Source of the DNA: Penaeus vannamei
Lineage: Eukaryota; Arthropoda; Malacostraca; Decapoda; Penaeidae
Direction of reading: 5' to 3'
NCBI RefSeq assembly: GCF_042767895.1
Contig: NC_091567.1
Coordinates: 17,715,390-17,725,389 of the forward strand
DNA: 10,000 bases
How positions within the stretch are numbered: position 1 is the first letter of the stretch; each line of letters starts with the position of its first letter. The notes beneath the pieces were generated by a model. That model ran no database searches. It saw only the letters and a list, made by a program, of their open reading frames with translations, and was not told where the DNA came from. Position numbers and translations under genes: made by a program. Positions 1 through 7,598 of this stretch are shown piece by piece.

Positions 1-114
1 CTCTCTCTCTCTCTCATTCTTATCCCCTTCTCTCCATTTCTCCTTCTTCCTCCCCCCTCCCTTCTCTCTCACTCTTTTTCTCTTTCTCTTCCCTTCCCTC
101 TCTCTGTCCGTTTC

Positions 115-195
<81 letters not shown>
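1..195. repeat. CT-rich pyrimidine tract ending in (CT)35
   Basis: The plus strand is almost purely pyrimidine. It opens with a short CT run (1-15), passes through interrupted C/T sequence, and ends in an uninterrupted CT dinucleotide run at 126-195. The run touches the window edge, so its true left end is unknown. This is an ordinary microsatellite with a decayed flank. The pyrimidine stretch continues to an AG at 217-218 and resembles a 3' splice site, but nothing coding follows. Confidence 0.95.
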
Positions 196-197
<2 letters not shown>

Positions 198-411
198 ATG
201 TATCTCCCTCTTCCTCAGATAGCCTGACAGAAATAATGCAAATAAATCTCTGGATAGATATCCAAATACGAGAATAACTTAGACAGACAGACAGACAGAG
301 CATCTCAATCGACCAGACAAGTCGGACTGAGAACCTGTCTTTCCTTAAGATCGAATTCCAAGGAAATCACAACGAAAAGAAATAAAAAATCGATGATGTC
401 GGTCTCGCGAG
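196..411. other. Mixed-complexity spacer with a short AGAC repeat
   Basis: This is about 215 bases of A/T-rich DNA of mixed complexity. It holds a short perfect tetranucleotide run of AGAC at 281-298 and an 8-bp palindrome CTCGCGAG at 404-411, next to the ATTT repeat. I see no open frame of useful length, no RNA gene and no convincing promoter. An AATAAA hexamer lies at 241-246, but such hexamers are expected by chance at this base composition. Confidence 0.6.
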
Positions 412-485
412 CATTTTATTTTATTTTATGCATCTATTTATTTATTTATTTATTTATTTATTTATTCATTTATTTATTTATTCAT
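412..485. repeat. (ATTT)n tetranucleotide microsatellite
   Basis: A run of ATTT/TTTA units is almost perfect from about 433 to 485. A few interruptions (ATGCATC near 428, TTCATT near 465) and slightly imperfect units lie on the left. It is a common AT-rich microsatellite. The stop codon of the weak minus-strand reading frame (482-676) lies at its right edge. Confidence 0.93.
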
Positions 486-676
486 ATATTCTTAGAACAT
501 ACTACGTATTGTGGCGAATACATTGCGCTCTTGTTCAGTTCTTGAAGCGTTGATTGTAAAAGTTGTGATTGTAGTTGCAATAGCATTTCATAGCACGAGA
601 GCTCGTTTTGTTTATTCGTCGCTATGCCAATCCAGGCCGATAGTGCGGTGAAATATACTGGAAAAGATATTCCCAT
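482..676 (-). CDS. Weak hypothetical 64-codon open reading frame
   Basis: The frame starts at a true ATG (complement of 674-676), has an in-frame stop 13 bases upstream (689-691), and ends in TGA at 482-484. The predicted peptide is not low-complexity, unlike every other open frame here. It has a hydrophobic start (FPVYFTALSAWIGIA) and then a Gln/Leu-rich stretch (LQLQSQLLQSTLQELNKS) that could form an amphipathic helix. I do not recognise the family. No splice sites, homologous neighbour or promoter support it, and 64 codons can arise by chance. It could also be a remnant of a transposon or an exon fragment. It is listed because it is the only high-complexity frame in the window. Confidence 0.15.
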   Translation of the reverse strand: MGISFPVYFTALSAWIGIATNKQNELSCYEMLLQLQSQLLQSTLQELNKSAMYSPQYVVCSKNI

Positions 677-698
677 AGAATGAAGGGTCTAGTATGAG

Positions 699-900
699 TA
701 TAAAATAAAATAAAATATAAAAAAAACAATAGGAAAGGAAAAAGAAAGAAAAGGAAAGAAAAAAAGGACGGGAAAAGGAAGAGAAGAGAAGCGAAAAGGA
801 AAAGGAAAAAGTAAAGAAGAAAAAGAAAAAAGAAAAGGAAATAAAGAAAGAAAAATAGAAAAAAGAAACAAAACGAAAAAAGAAAATAGAAGAAAAGAAA
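699..900. repeat. A-rich polypurine tract (degenerate AAAAG-like)
   Basis: About 200 bases of the plus strand are almost only A and G, in shifting units such as GAAAA, AAAGG and AAGAA, with very few pyrimidines. The minus strand would encode runs of Phe and Leu, a composition artefact and not a protein. The strand asymmetry is strong and fits a decayed purine microsatellite. Confidence 0.85.
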
Positions 901-968
901 TATATACATATACATGCATCTATCTATCTATCTATCTATCTATATATATCAATATATCAATATATCCA
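901..968. repeat. (ATCT)n microsatellite with TA-rich flanks
   Basis: Six to seven perfect ATCT units lie at 917-942. They are flanked by TATATACATATACAT on the left and, on the right, by a short direct repeat in which ATATATCA recurs between about 944 and 967. This is a simple-repeat cluster with no other content. Confidence 0.9.
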
Positions 969-1373
969 TGTATATCAGCGTCTAGATGTAAATAAACAGA
1001 CACGGAGAAAACAAAATACGAGATCATACAAAATCGTGTTTGTCAAATCTGGCGCCACTGTCTTCTCGGGAAAGGGTAGTCACTAAAAAGAAGATAAAGA
1101 AAAGAAAGATAACCAAACAAGGTAAAATCCTAAAAGCAAACAAGAAAAGCAAAAGAAAACTGAGGAACGAAACAAAAATATTCAATCTACCTTTAAACAA
1201 CACAATATCGTTTATTAACAACCTGGACGAACGAATGGCCATGACGCTGAAAAAGGAAAAGGCAATGCAATGGGCAATAAAAGGCTGGTTGGTCCTGCGG
1301 GTGTTAAGGGCGGGTGGAGGAGAAGGCGAATTAAATATGGGAAATAGGAAAGGGCGAGACAGGTAGAGTGAGA
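969..1373. other. Mixed-complexity segment, no gene supported
   Basis: About 400 bases lie between the ATCT and GATA repeats. A plus-strand open frame runs through 1040-1366. Its only in-frame start near the left end is TTG, and the first ATG codons come late (around 1234). The left half of its product is Lys/Arg-rich because the DNA is purine-rich, so I do not call it a gene. A TGGCGCC heptamer near 1050 resembles the start of a retroelement primer-binding site, but no terminal repeats or reverse-transcriptase sequence accompany it. I see no RNA gene. Confidence 0.5.
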
Positions 1374-1453
1374 GCGATAGATTGATAGAAGGGTTGATAG
1401 ATAGATAAAAAGATAGATGAATCGATAGATAGGATAGATAGTAAAGTAAATAG
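1374..1453. repeat. Imperfect GATA-type microsatellite
   Basis: GATAGAT units recur with interruptions (GATTGATAG, TTGATAGATAGATA, ATCGATAGATAGGATAGATAG). This is a decayed tetranucleotide repeat on the plus strand. It grades at about 1454 into purine-rich DNA (GGAAAGAAGG-like) that continues to about 1550. Confidence 0.85.
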
Positions 1454-1585
1454 GGGGGAGAAGGAAAGAAGGAAAGAGGAGAAAAGGAAAGGAAATGGAA
1501 AAGTCAAATGAAAAGTAGAATGATAAAGCAGCAAGAGCAAAGGAGAGACGCGCAGCAGGAGAACGCTAAGCTTGAGGCGAAGAGA
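1454..1585. other. Purine-rich lead-in to the 25-bp array
   Basis: This stretch is mostly A and G (GGGGGGAGAAGG, AAAGGAGAAAAGG), then mixed sequence from about 1510 with GCAGCAAGAGC and GGAGAGACGC. Words near 1545-1560 (GAGACGCGCAGCAGG) resemble the 25-bp unit but are out of its phase. They may be an older unit displaced by an indel. No gene is visible. Confidence 0.5.
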
Positions 1586-1685
1586 GAGACGAGGCAGAAG
1601 ATCTCGGGAAGAGACAAAACTGGAGACCGGAGCGAGAAAAGAAACTGAGGAAACCTGAAAGAGACGGAACGAAGGATCCTGGAAG
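1586..1685. repeat. Four strongly decayed 25-bp units at left array edge
   Basis: The word GAGAC occurs at 1586, 1611 and 1661, and GAAAA stands at 1636. The first clean unit boundary GAGAC is at 1686, so all are exact 25-bp steps. Aligned by hand without gaps, the four blocks match the array consensus at about 14-16 of 25 positions each, well above what base composition predicts. The minus-strand translation shows the same 25-residue rhythm continuing (VSFQDPSFRLFQ then VSSRDLLPRL against VSCRGAQLRLLP). These look like old units retired from homogenisation. Confidence 0.7.
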
Positions 1686-1690
1686 GAGAC

Positions 1691-3290
1691 GCAGCTGGGC
1701 ACCCCGGCAAGAGACGCAGCTGGGCACCCCGGCAGGAGACGCAGCTGGGCACCCCGGCAAGAGACGCAGCTGGGCACCCCGGCAGGAGACGCAGCTGGGC
1801 ACCCCGGCAGGAGACGCAGCTGGGCACCCCGGCAAGAGACGCAGCTGGGCACCCCAGCAAGAGACGCAGCTGGGCACCCCGGCAGGAGACGCAGCTGGGC
1901 ACCCCAGCAAGAGACGCAGCTGGGCACCCCGGCAGGAGACGCAGCTGGGCACCCCAGCAAGAGACGCAACTGGGCACCCCAGCAGGAGACGCAGCTGGGC
2001 ACCCCGGCAGGAGACGCAGCTGGGCACCCCAGCAAGAGACGCAGCTGGGCACCCCGGCAGGAGACGCAGCTGGGCACCCCAGCAAGAGACGCAGCTGGGC
2101 ACCCCGGCAGGAGACGCAGCTGGGCACCCCAGCAAGAGACGCAGCTGGGCACCCCAGCAAGAAACGCAGCTGGGCACCCCAGCAAGAGACGCAGCTGGGC
2201 ACCCCGGCAGGAGACGCAGCTGGGCACCCCAGCAAGAGACGCAGCTGGGCACCCCGGCAGGAGACGCAGCTGGGCACCCCAGCAAGAGACGCAGCTGGGC
2301 ACCCCGGCAGGAGACGCAGCTGGGCACCCCGGCAGGAGACCCAGCTGGGCACCCCGGCAGGAGACGCAGCTGGGCACCCCGGCAAGAGACGCAGCTGGGC
2401 ACCCCGGCAGGAGACGCAGCTGGGCACCCCGGCAAGAGACGCAGCTGGGCACCCCGGCAGGAGACCCAGCTGGGCACCCCGGCAGGAGACGCAGCTGGGC
2501 ACCCCGGCAAGAGACGCAGCTGGGCACCCCGGCAGGAGACCCAGCTGGGCACCCCGGCAGGAGACGCAGCTGGGCACCCCAGTAAGAGACGCAGCTGGGC
2601 ACCCCGGCAGGAGACGCAGCTGGGCACCCCAGCAAGAGACGCAGCTGGGCACCCCAGCAAGAGACGCAGCTGGGCACCCCAGCAAGAGACGCAGCTGGGC
2701 ACCCCAGCAAGAGACGCAGCTGGGCACCCCGGCAGGAGACGCAGCTGGGCACCCCAGCAAGAGACGCAGCTGGGCACCCCGGCAGGAGACGCAGCTGGGC
2801 ACCCCAGCAAGAGACGCAGCTGGGCACCCCGGCAGGAGACGCAGCTGGGCACCCCGGCAGGAGACGCAGCTGGGCACCCCAGCAAGAGACGCAGCTGGGC
2901 ACCCCGGCAGGAGACGCAGCTGGGCACCCCAGCAAGAGACGCAGCTGGGCACCCCGGCAAGAGACGCAGCTGGGCACCCCGGCAGGAGACGCAGCTGGGC
3001 ACCCCGGCAGGAGACGCAGCTGGGCACTCCGGCAGGAGACGCAGCTGGGCACCCCGGCAGGAGACGCAGCTGGGCACCCCGGCAGGAGACGAAGCTGGGC
3101 ACCCCGGCAGGAGACGCAGCTGGGCACCCCGGCAGGAGACGCAGCTGGGCACCCCGGCAGGAGACGCAGCTGGGCACCCCGGCAGGAGACGCAGCTGGGC
3201 ACCCTGGCAAGAGACTCAGCTGGGCACACCGGCAGGAGACGCAGCTGGGCACCCCGGCAGGAGGCGCAGCTGGGCACCCCGGCAGGAGAC
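1691..3290. repeat. Array zone A: 64 indel-free units with A/G alternation
   Basis: Unit starts at 1691 and 3291 are 1,600 bases apart, exactly 64 units with no length change. Three main types are seen: G16-G20, A16-A20 and G16-A20. The recombinant A16-G20 is very rare (one unit near 1981). From about 1841 to 2340 the A16-A20 and G16-G20 types alternate for most of the stretch, giving a 50-bp dimeric higher-order unit. A GACCCAG variant recurs at 2341, 2466 and 2541, at spacings of 125 and 75 bases, marking local block duplication. Confidence 0.92.
3191..3265. repeat. Rare-variant landmark, copy 1
   Basis: Adjacent units carry linked rare changes: CCCTGG in place of CCCCGG, GACTCAG in place of GACGCAG (TCAG at 3216), CACACCGG in place of CACCCCGG, and then a GAGGC unit. 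The GACTCAG change creates a TGA on the minus strand. Related copies carry TCAG at 3371 and 4123. Confidence 0.85.
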
Positions 3291-3342
3291 GCAGCTGGGC
3301 ACCCCGGGCAGGAGACGCAGCCTGGGCAACCCCGGCAGGAGA

Positions 3343-3440
3343 CGCAGCTGGGCACCCCGGCAAGAGAGACTCAGCTGGGCACACTCGGCAGGAGACGGCA
3401 GCTGGGCACCCCGTCAGGAGGCGCAGCTGGGCACCCCGGC
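3343..3440. repeat. Rare-variant landmark, copy 2 (with insertions)
   Basis: It shows the same GACTCAG and CACAC changes as copy 1, with an extra GA, an extra T and an extra G, followed by a CCGTCAGG unit. It lacks the CCCTGG change. The order of GAGAC and GAGGC endings in the next eight units is identical to that after copy 3. Confidence 0.75.
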
Positions 3441-4097
3441 AGGAGACGCAGCTGGGCACCCCGGCAGGAGGCGCAGCTGGGCACCCCGGCAGGAGACGCA
3501 GCTGGGCACCCCGGCAGGAGACGCAGCTGGGCACCCCGGCAGGAGGCGCAGCTGGGCACCCCGGCAGGAGACGCAGCTGGGCACCCCGGCAGGAGACGCA
3601 GCTGGGCACCCCGGCAGGAGACGCAGCTGGGCACCCCGGCAGGAGACGCAGCTGGGCACCCCGGCAGGAGACGCAGCTGGGCACCCCGGCAGGAGACGCA
3701 GCTGGGCACCCCGGCAGGAGACGCAGCTGGGCACCCCGGCAAGAGACGCAGCTGGGCACCCCAGCAAGAGACGCAGCTGGGCACCCCGGCAGGAGACGCA
3801 GCTGGGCACCCCAGCAAGAGACGCAGCTGGGCACCCCGGCAGGAGACGCAGCTGGGCACCCCAGCAAGAGACGCAGCTGGGCACCCCGGCAGGAGACGCA
3901 GCTGGGCACCCCGGCAGGAGGCGCAGCTGGGCACCCCGGCAGGAGACGCAGCTGGGCACCCCGGCAGGAGACGCAGCTGGGCACCCCGGCAGGAGACGCA
4001 GCTGGGCACCCCGGCAGGAGACGCAGCTGGGCACCCCGGCAGGAGACGCAGCTGGGCACCCCGGCAAGAGACGCAGCTGGGCACCCCGGCAGGAGAC

Positions 4098-4172
4098 GCA
4101 GCTGGGCACCCTGGCAAGAGACTCAGCTGGGCACACCGGCAGGAGACGCAGCTGGGCACCCCGGCAGGAGGC
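4098..4172. repeat. Rare-variant landmark, copy 3
   Basis: All linked changes of copy 1 are present (CCCTGG, GACTCAG with TCAG at 4123, CACACCGG, then a GAGGC unit), with no indels. Offset from copy 1 is 907 bases and from copy 2 is 752 bases, about 30 units plus two bases. Confidence 0.85.
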
Positions 4173-5170
4173 GCAGCTGGGCACCCCGGCAGGAGACGCA
4201 GCTGGGCACCCCGGCAGGAGGCGCAGCTGGGCACCCCGGCAGGAGACGCAGCTGGGCACCCCGGCAGGAGACGCAGCTGGGCACCCCGGCAGGAGGCGCA
4301 GCTGGGCACCCCGGCAGGAGACGCAGCTGGGCACCCCGGCAGGAGGCGCAGCTGGGCACCCCGGGCAGGAGGACGCAGCTGCGGCACCCCGGCAGGAGAC
4401 GCAGCTGGGCACCCCGGCAGGAGACGCAGCTGGGCACCCCGGCAGGAGACGCAGCCTGGGCACCCCGGCAGGAGACGCCAGCTGGGCACCCCACGGCAGG
4501 AGACGCAGCTGGGCACCCCAGCAAGAGACGGCAGCAGCTGGGCACCCCGGCAGGAGACGCAGCTGGGCACCCCAGCAAGAGACGCAGCTGGGCACCCCGG
4601 CAGGAGACGCAGCTGGGCACCCCGGCAGGAGACGCAGCTGGGCACCCCGGCAAGAGACGCAGCTGGGCACCCCGGCAGGAGACGCAGCTGGGCACCCCGG
4701 CAGGAGACGCAGCTGGGCACCCCGGCAGGAGACGCAGCTGGGCACCCCGGCAGGAGACGCAGCTGGGCACCCCGGCAGGAGACGCAGCTGGGCACCCCGG
4801 CAGGAGACGCAGCTGGGCACCCCGGCAGGAGACGCAGCTGGGCACCCCGGCAGGAGGCGCAGCTGGGCACCCCGGCAGGAGACGCAGCTGGGCACCCCGG
4901 CAGGAGACGCAGCTGGGCACCCCGGCAAGAGACGCAGCTGGGCACCCCGGCAGGAGGCGCAGCTGGGCACCCCGGCAAGAGACGCAGCTGGGCACCCCGG
5001 CAAGAGACGCAGCTGGGCACCCCGGCAGGAGACGCAGCTGGGCACCCCGGCAGGAGACGCAGCTGGGCACCCCGGCAAGAGACGCAGCTGGGCACCCCGG
5101 CAGGAGGCGCAGCTGGGCACCCCGGCAGGAGACGCAGCTGGGCACCCCGGCAGGAGACGCAGCTGGGCAC

Positions 5171-7589
5171 CCCCCGGCAGGAGACGGCAGCTGGGCACCC
5201 CGGCAGGAGACGCAAGCTGGGCACCCCGGCAGGAGACGCAGCTGGGCACCCCGGCAAGAGACGCAGCTGGGCACCCCGGCAGGAGACGCAGCTGGGCACC
5301 CCCGGCAGGAGACGACGCAGCTGGGCACCCCGGCAGGAGGACGCAGCTGGGCACCCCGGCAAGAGACGCAGCTGGGGCGACCCCGGCAGGAGGCGCAGCT
5401 GTGGCACCCCTGGCAAGAGACGCAGCTGGGCACCCCCCCCGGCAAGAGACGCAGCTGGGCACCCCGGCAGGAGGACGCAGCTGGGCACCCCGGCAAGAGA
5501 CGCAGCTGGGCACCCCAACAGGGAGACACTGGCTGGCGACCCCGGCAGGAGGCGCAGCTGGGCACCCCGGCAAGAGACGCAGCTGGGCACCCCCCCCGGC
5601 AAGAGACTTGCAGCTGGGCACCCCGGCAGGAGACGCAGCTGGGCACTCCCGGCAGGAGACGCAGCTGGGCACCCCAGCAGGAGACGCAGCTGGGCACCCC
5701 GGCAAGAGGCGCAGCTGGGCGCACGGCAGGAGACGCAGCTGGGCACCCCGGCAGGAGACGCAGCTGGGCACCCCGGCAGGAGACGCTGGCGGGCGCCCCG
5801 GCAGGAGACGCAGCTGGGCACCCCGGCAGGAGACGCACAGCCTGGGCACCCCGGCAGGAGACGCAGCTGGGCACCCCGGCAAGAGACGCAGCTGGGCACC
5901 CCGGCAGGAGATCTTCCAGCTGGGCACCCCGGCCAGGAGACGCAGCTGGGCACCCCGGCAGGAGACGCAGCTGGGCACCCCGGCAAGGAGGCGCAGCTGG
6001 GCACCCCGGCAGGAGAGCCGCAGCTGGGCACCCCGGCAGAGAGGCGCAGCTGGGCACCCCGGCAGGAGCGCAGCAGCTCGGGCACCCGGCAGGAGGCCTG
6101 GCCTGGGCACCGGCAGGAGACGCAGCTGGGCACCCCGGCAAGGACGCCATGGGCGCCGGCAGGCGCAGCTGGCACCCGGCAGGAGGCGCAGCTGGGCACC
6201 CCGGCAGGAGACGCAGCTGGGCACCCCGGCAGGAGACGCAGCTGGGCACCCCGGCAGGAGACGCAGCTGCGGGCACCCCTGGCAGGCCTTGGCTGGGCAC
6301 CCCGGCAAGACGCAACTGGGCACCCCGCGGCAGGAGGCGCAGCTGGTGCCCCGGCCAGGGCCGCGGCCTGGGCGCCGGCGAACAGCTGGGCGCCCCAGCA
6401 GGCGCAGCTGGGTACCCACGGCAGGAGGCGCACCGGCTGGGCGCCTGGCAGAGACGCAGCTGGGCACCCCGGCAAGAGACGCAGCAGCTGGGCACCCCGG
6501 CAGGAGAGACGCAGCTGGGCACCCCGGCAGGAGGCGCAGCTGGGCACCCCGGCAAGAGACGCAGCCGGGCGCAGCTGGGCACCCCAGCCGGAGGTGGCCT
6601 GGGCGCCTGGCAGGAGACGCAGCTGGGCACCGGCAGGGACACGGCTGGGCACCCGGCAGGGGCCGCAACAGCACCGGCAGGAGGCGCAGCTGGGCACCCC
6701 GGCAGGGAACGCAGGCTGGGCACCCCCGCCGGGAGGCGCAGCTGGGCACCCCGGCAGGAGGCGCAGCTGGGCACCCCGGCCAGGAGACGCAGCTGGGCAC
6801 CCCTGGCAGGAGGCGCAGCTGGGCACCCCGGCAGGAGGCCGCCGTGGGCACCGGCAGGGCAGCTGGGCACCCAGCAGGGCGCAGCTGGGCACCCCAGCAG
6901 GGCGGCTGGGCTGCACCCCGGCAGGGCGCAGCTGGGCACCCCTTGGAGGCGCAGCTGGTGCCCAGGCAGGGGCCTGGCCTGGAGCACCCCGGCAGAACAG
7001 CTGGGCACCCCGGCAGGAGACGCAGCTGGGCACCGGCAGGGCGCCAGCTCAAGGCGCCGGCAGGAGACGCAGCTGGGCACCCCGGCAGGAGACGCAGCTG
7101 GGCACCCCGGCAAGAGACGCAGCTGGGCACCCCAGGCAGGAGACGGCTGGGCACCCCGGCAGAACAGCTGGGCACCCCGGCAGGAGACGCAGCTGGGCGC
7201 CCAGCAGGAGACGCAGCCGGGCACCCTACTGGCAGGAGACGCAGCTGGGCACCCCGGCAGGAGAGCTGCGCAGCTGGGGCACCCCTGGCAGGGCGCGGCT
7301 GGGCACCCGGCAGGGAGACACCAGCTGGGCACCGGCAGGGGCGCAGCTGGGCGCCCGGCAGGAGACGCAGCTGGGCGCGGCAGAGGAGACACTGGCTGGG
7401 CACCCAGCCGAGCACTGGCTCTTGGGCACCCAGCTTGGGAGACTGGCTGGGCGCGGCAGGAGACGCAGCTGGGCACCCCAGCAGGAGGCTGGCCAGGCAC
7501 CAGCCAGAGAAGACACGGCTGACACTGGCGAGGCGCGCAGCAGCTGGGCACCCCGGCAGGAGACGCAGCCTCAGAGCCCTGCAGGAGGC
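5171..7589. repeat. Array zone C: disordered, length-variable units
   Basis: Indels appear in nearly every unit, first mostly single-base or homopolymer insertions (C8 near 5433 and another long C run near 5590). To the right come shortened forms such as GGGCACCGGCAGG, GGCTGGGC and recurring GGCCTGGCC/GGCCTGGG words (near 6090, 6365, 6596, 6970). GC content stays high and recognisable unit cores persist to the end. Either these are old, poorly homogenised units or the consensus base quality is poor here. The sequence alone does not decide. Confidence 0.85.
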
Positions 7590-7598
7590 GGCCGCCTC
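7585..7598. other. 14-bp perfect palindrome at right array edge
   Basis: GAGGCGGCCGCCTC is a perfect 14-bp inverted repeat containing a NotI site. It straddles the end of the last recognisable 25-bp unit. It may be chance in GC-rich DNA, since its left half derives from a GAGGC-type unit end. Confidence 0.6.

Larger units (their letters stand above)
3291..5170. repeat. Array zone B: clean blocks split by indel clusters
   Basis: Two indel-free runs (3423 to about 4360, 37 units; 4559 to 5170, 24 units) are separated by short clusters of mainly single-base insertions (3301-3420 and about 4360-4545). The GAGGC variant (G at position 24), which I did not see in zone A before about 3260, is common here. 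The A16-A20 type shrinks to a small alternating block near 3760-3870 and isolated units near 4517 and 4573. Confidence 0.88.
1686..7589. repeat. 25-bp GC-rich minisatellite array (about 235 units)
   Basis: The unit is 25 bp. Positions 1-15 read GCAGCTGGGCACCCC, and the remainder ends in GAGAC. Three positions vary often: 16 (G or A), 20 (G or A) and 24 (A or G). Each unit contains the palindrome CAGCTG, which is both a PvuII site and an E-box-type hexamer. No unit carries a stop codon in any of six frames, so several overlapping open frames of 350-1,330 codons span the array on both strands. Most begin only at GTG- or TTG-type codons, and I treat them all as artefacts. The last recognisable unit is 7565-7589, with about 17 of 25 matches and still in phase with 7540-7564. 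Confidence 0.97.

Noticed and set aside
126..225. 3' splice site after the CT tract (TTCCTCAG near 211-218)
   Set aside because: Any long CT tract followed by CAG looks like one. The sequence after it has early stops and no matching donor site I can identify.
622..919. Phe/Leu-rich minus-strand frames resembling membrane proteins
   Set aside because: The apparent hydrophobicity comes from the A-rich purine tract read on the other strand.
1045..1075. Retroelement primer-binding site (TGGCGCC heptamer)
   Set aside because: Only seven bases match the general pattern. No long terminal repeats, polypurine tract in the right place or polymerase sequence is present.
1040..1366. Lys/Arg-rich 108-codon frame on the plus strand
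   Set aside because: It begins at TTG, has no ATG until late, and its composition follows the purine bias of the DNA.
1686..7589. CRISPR array
   Set aside because: Units are directly contiguous 25-mers with no unique spacers, in a eukaryote-like context, and without cas genes.
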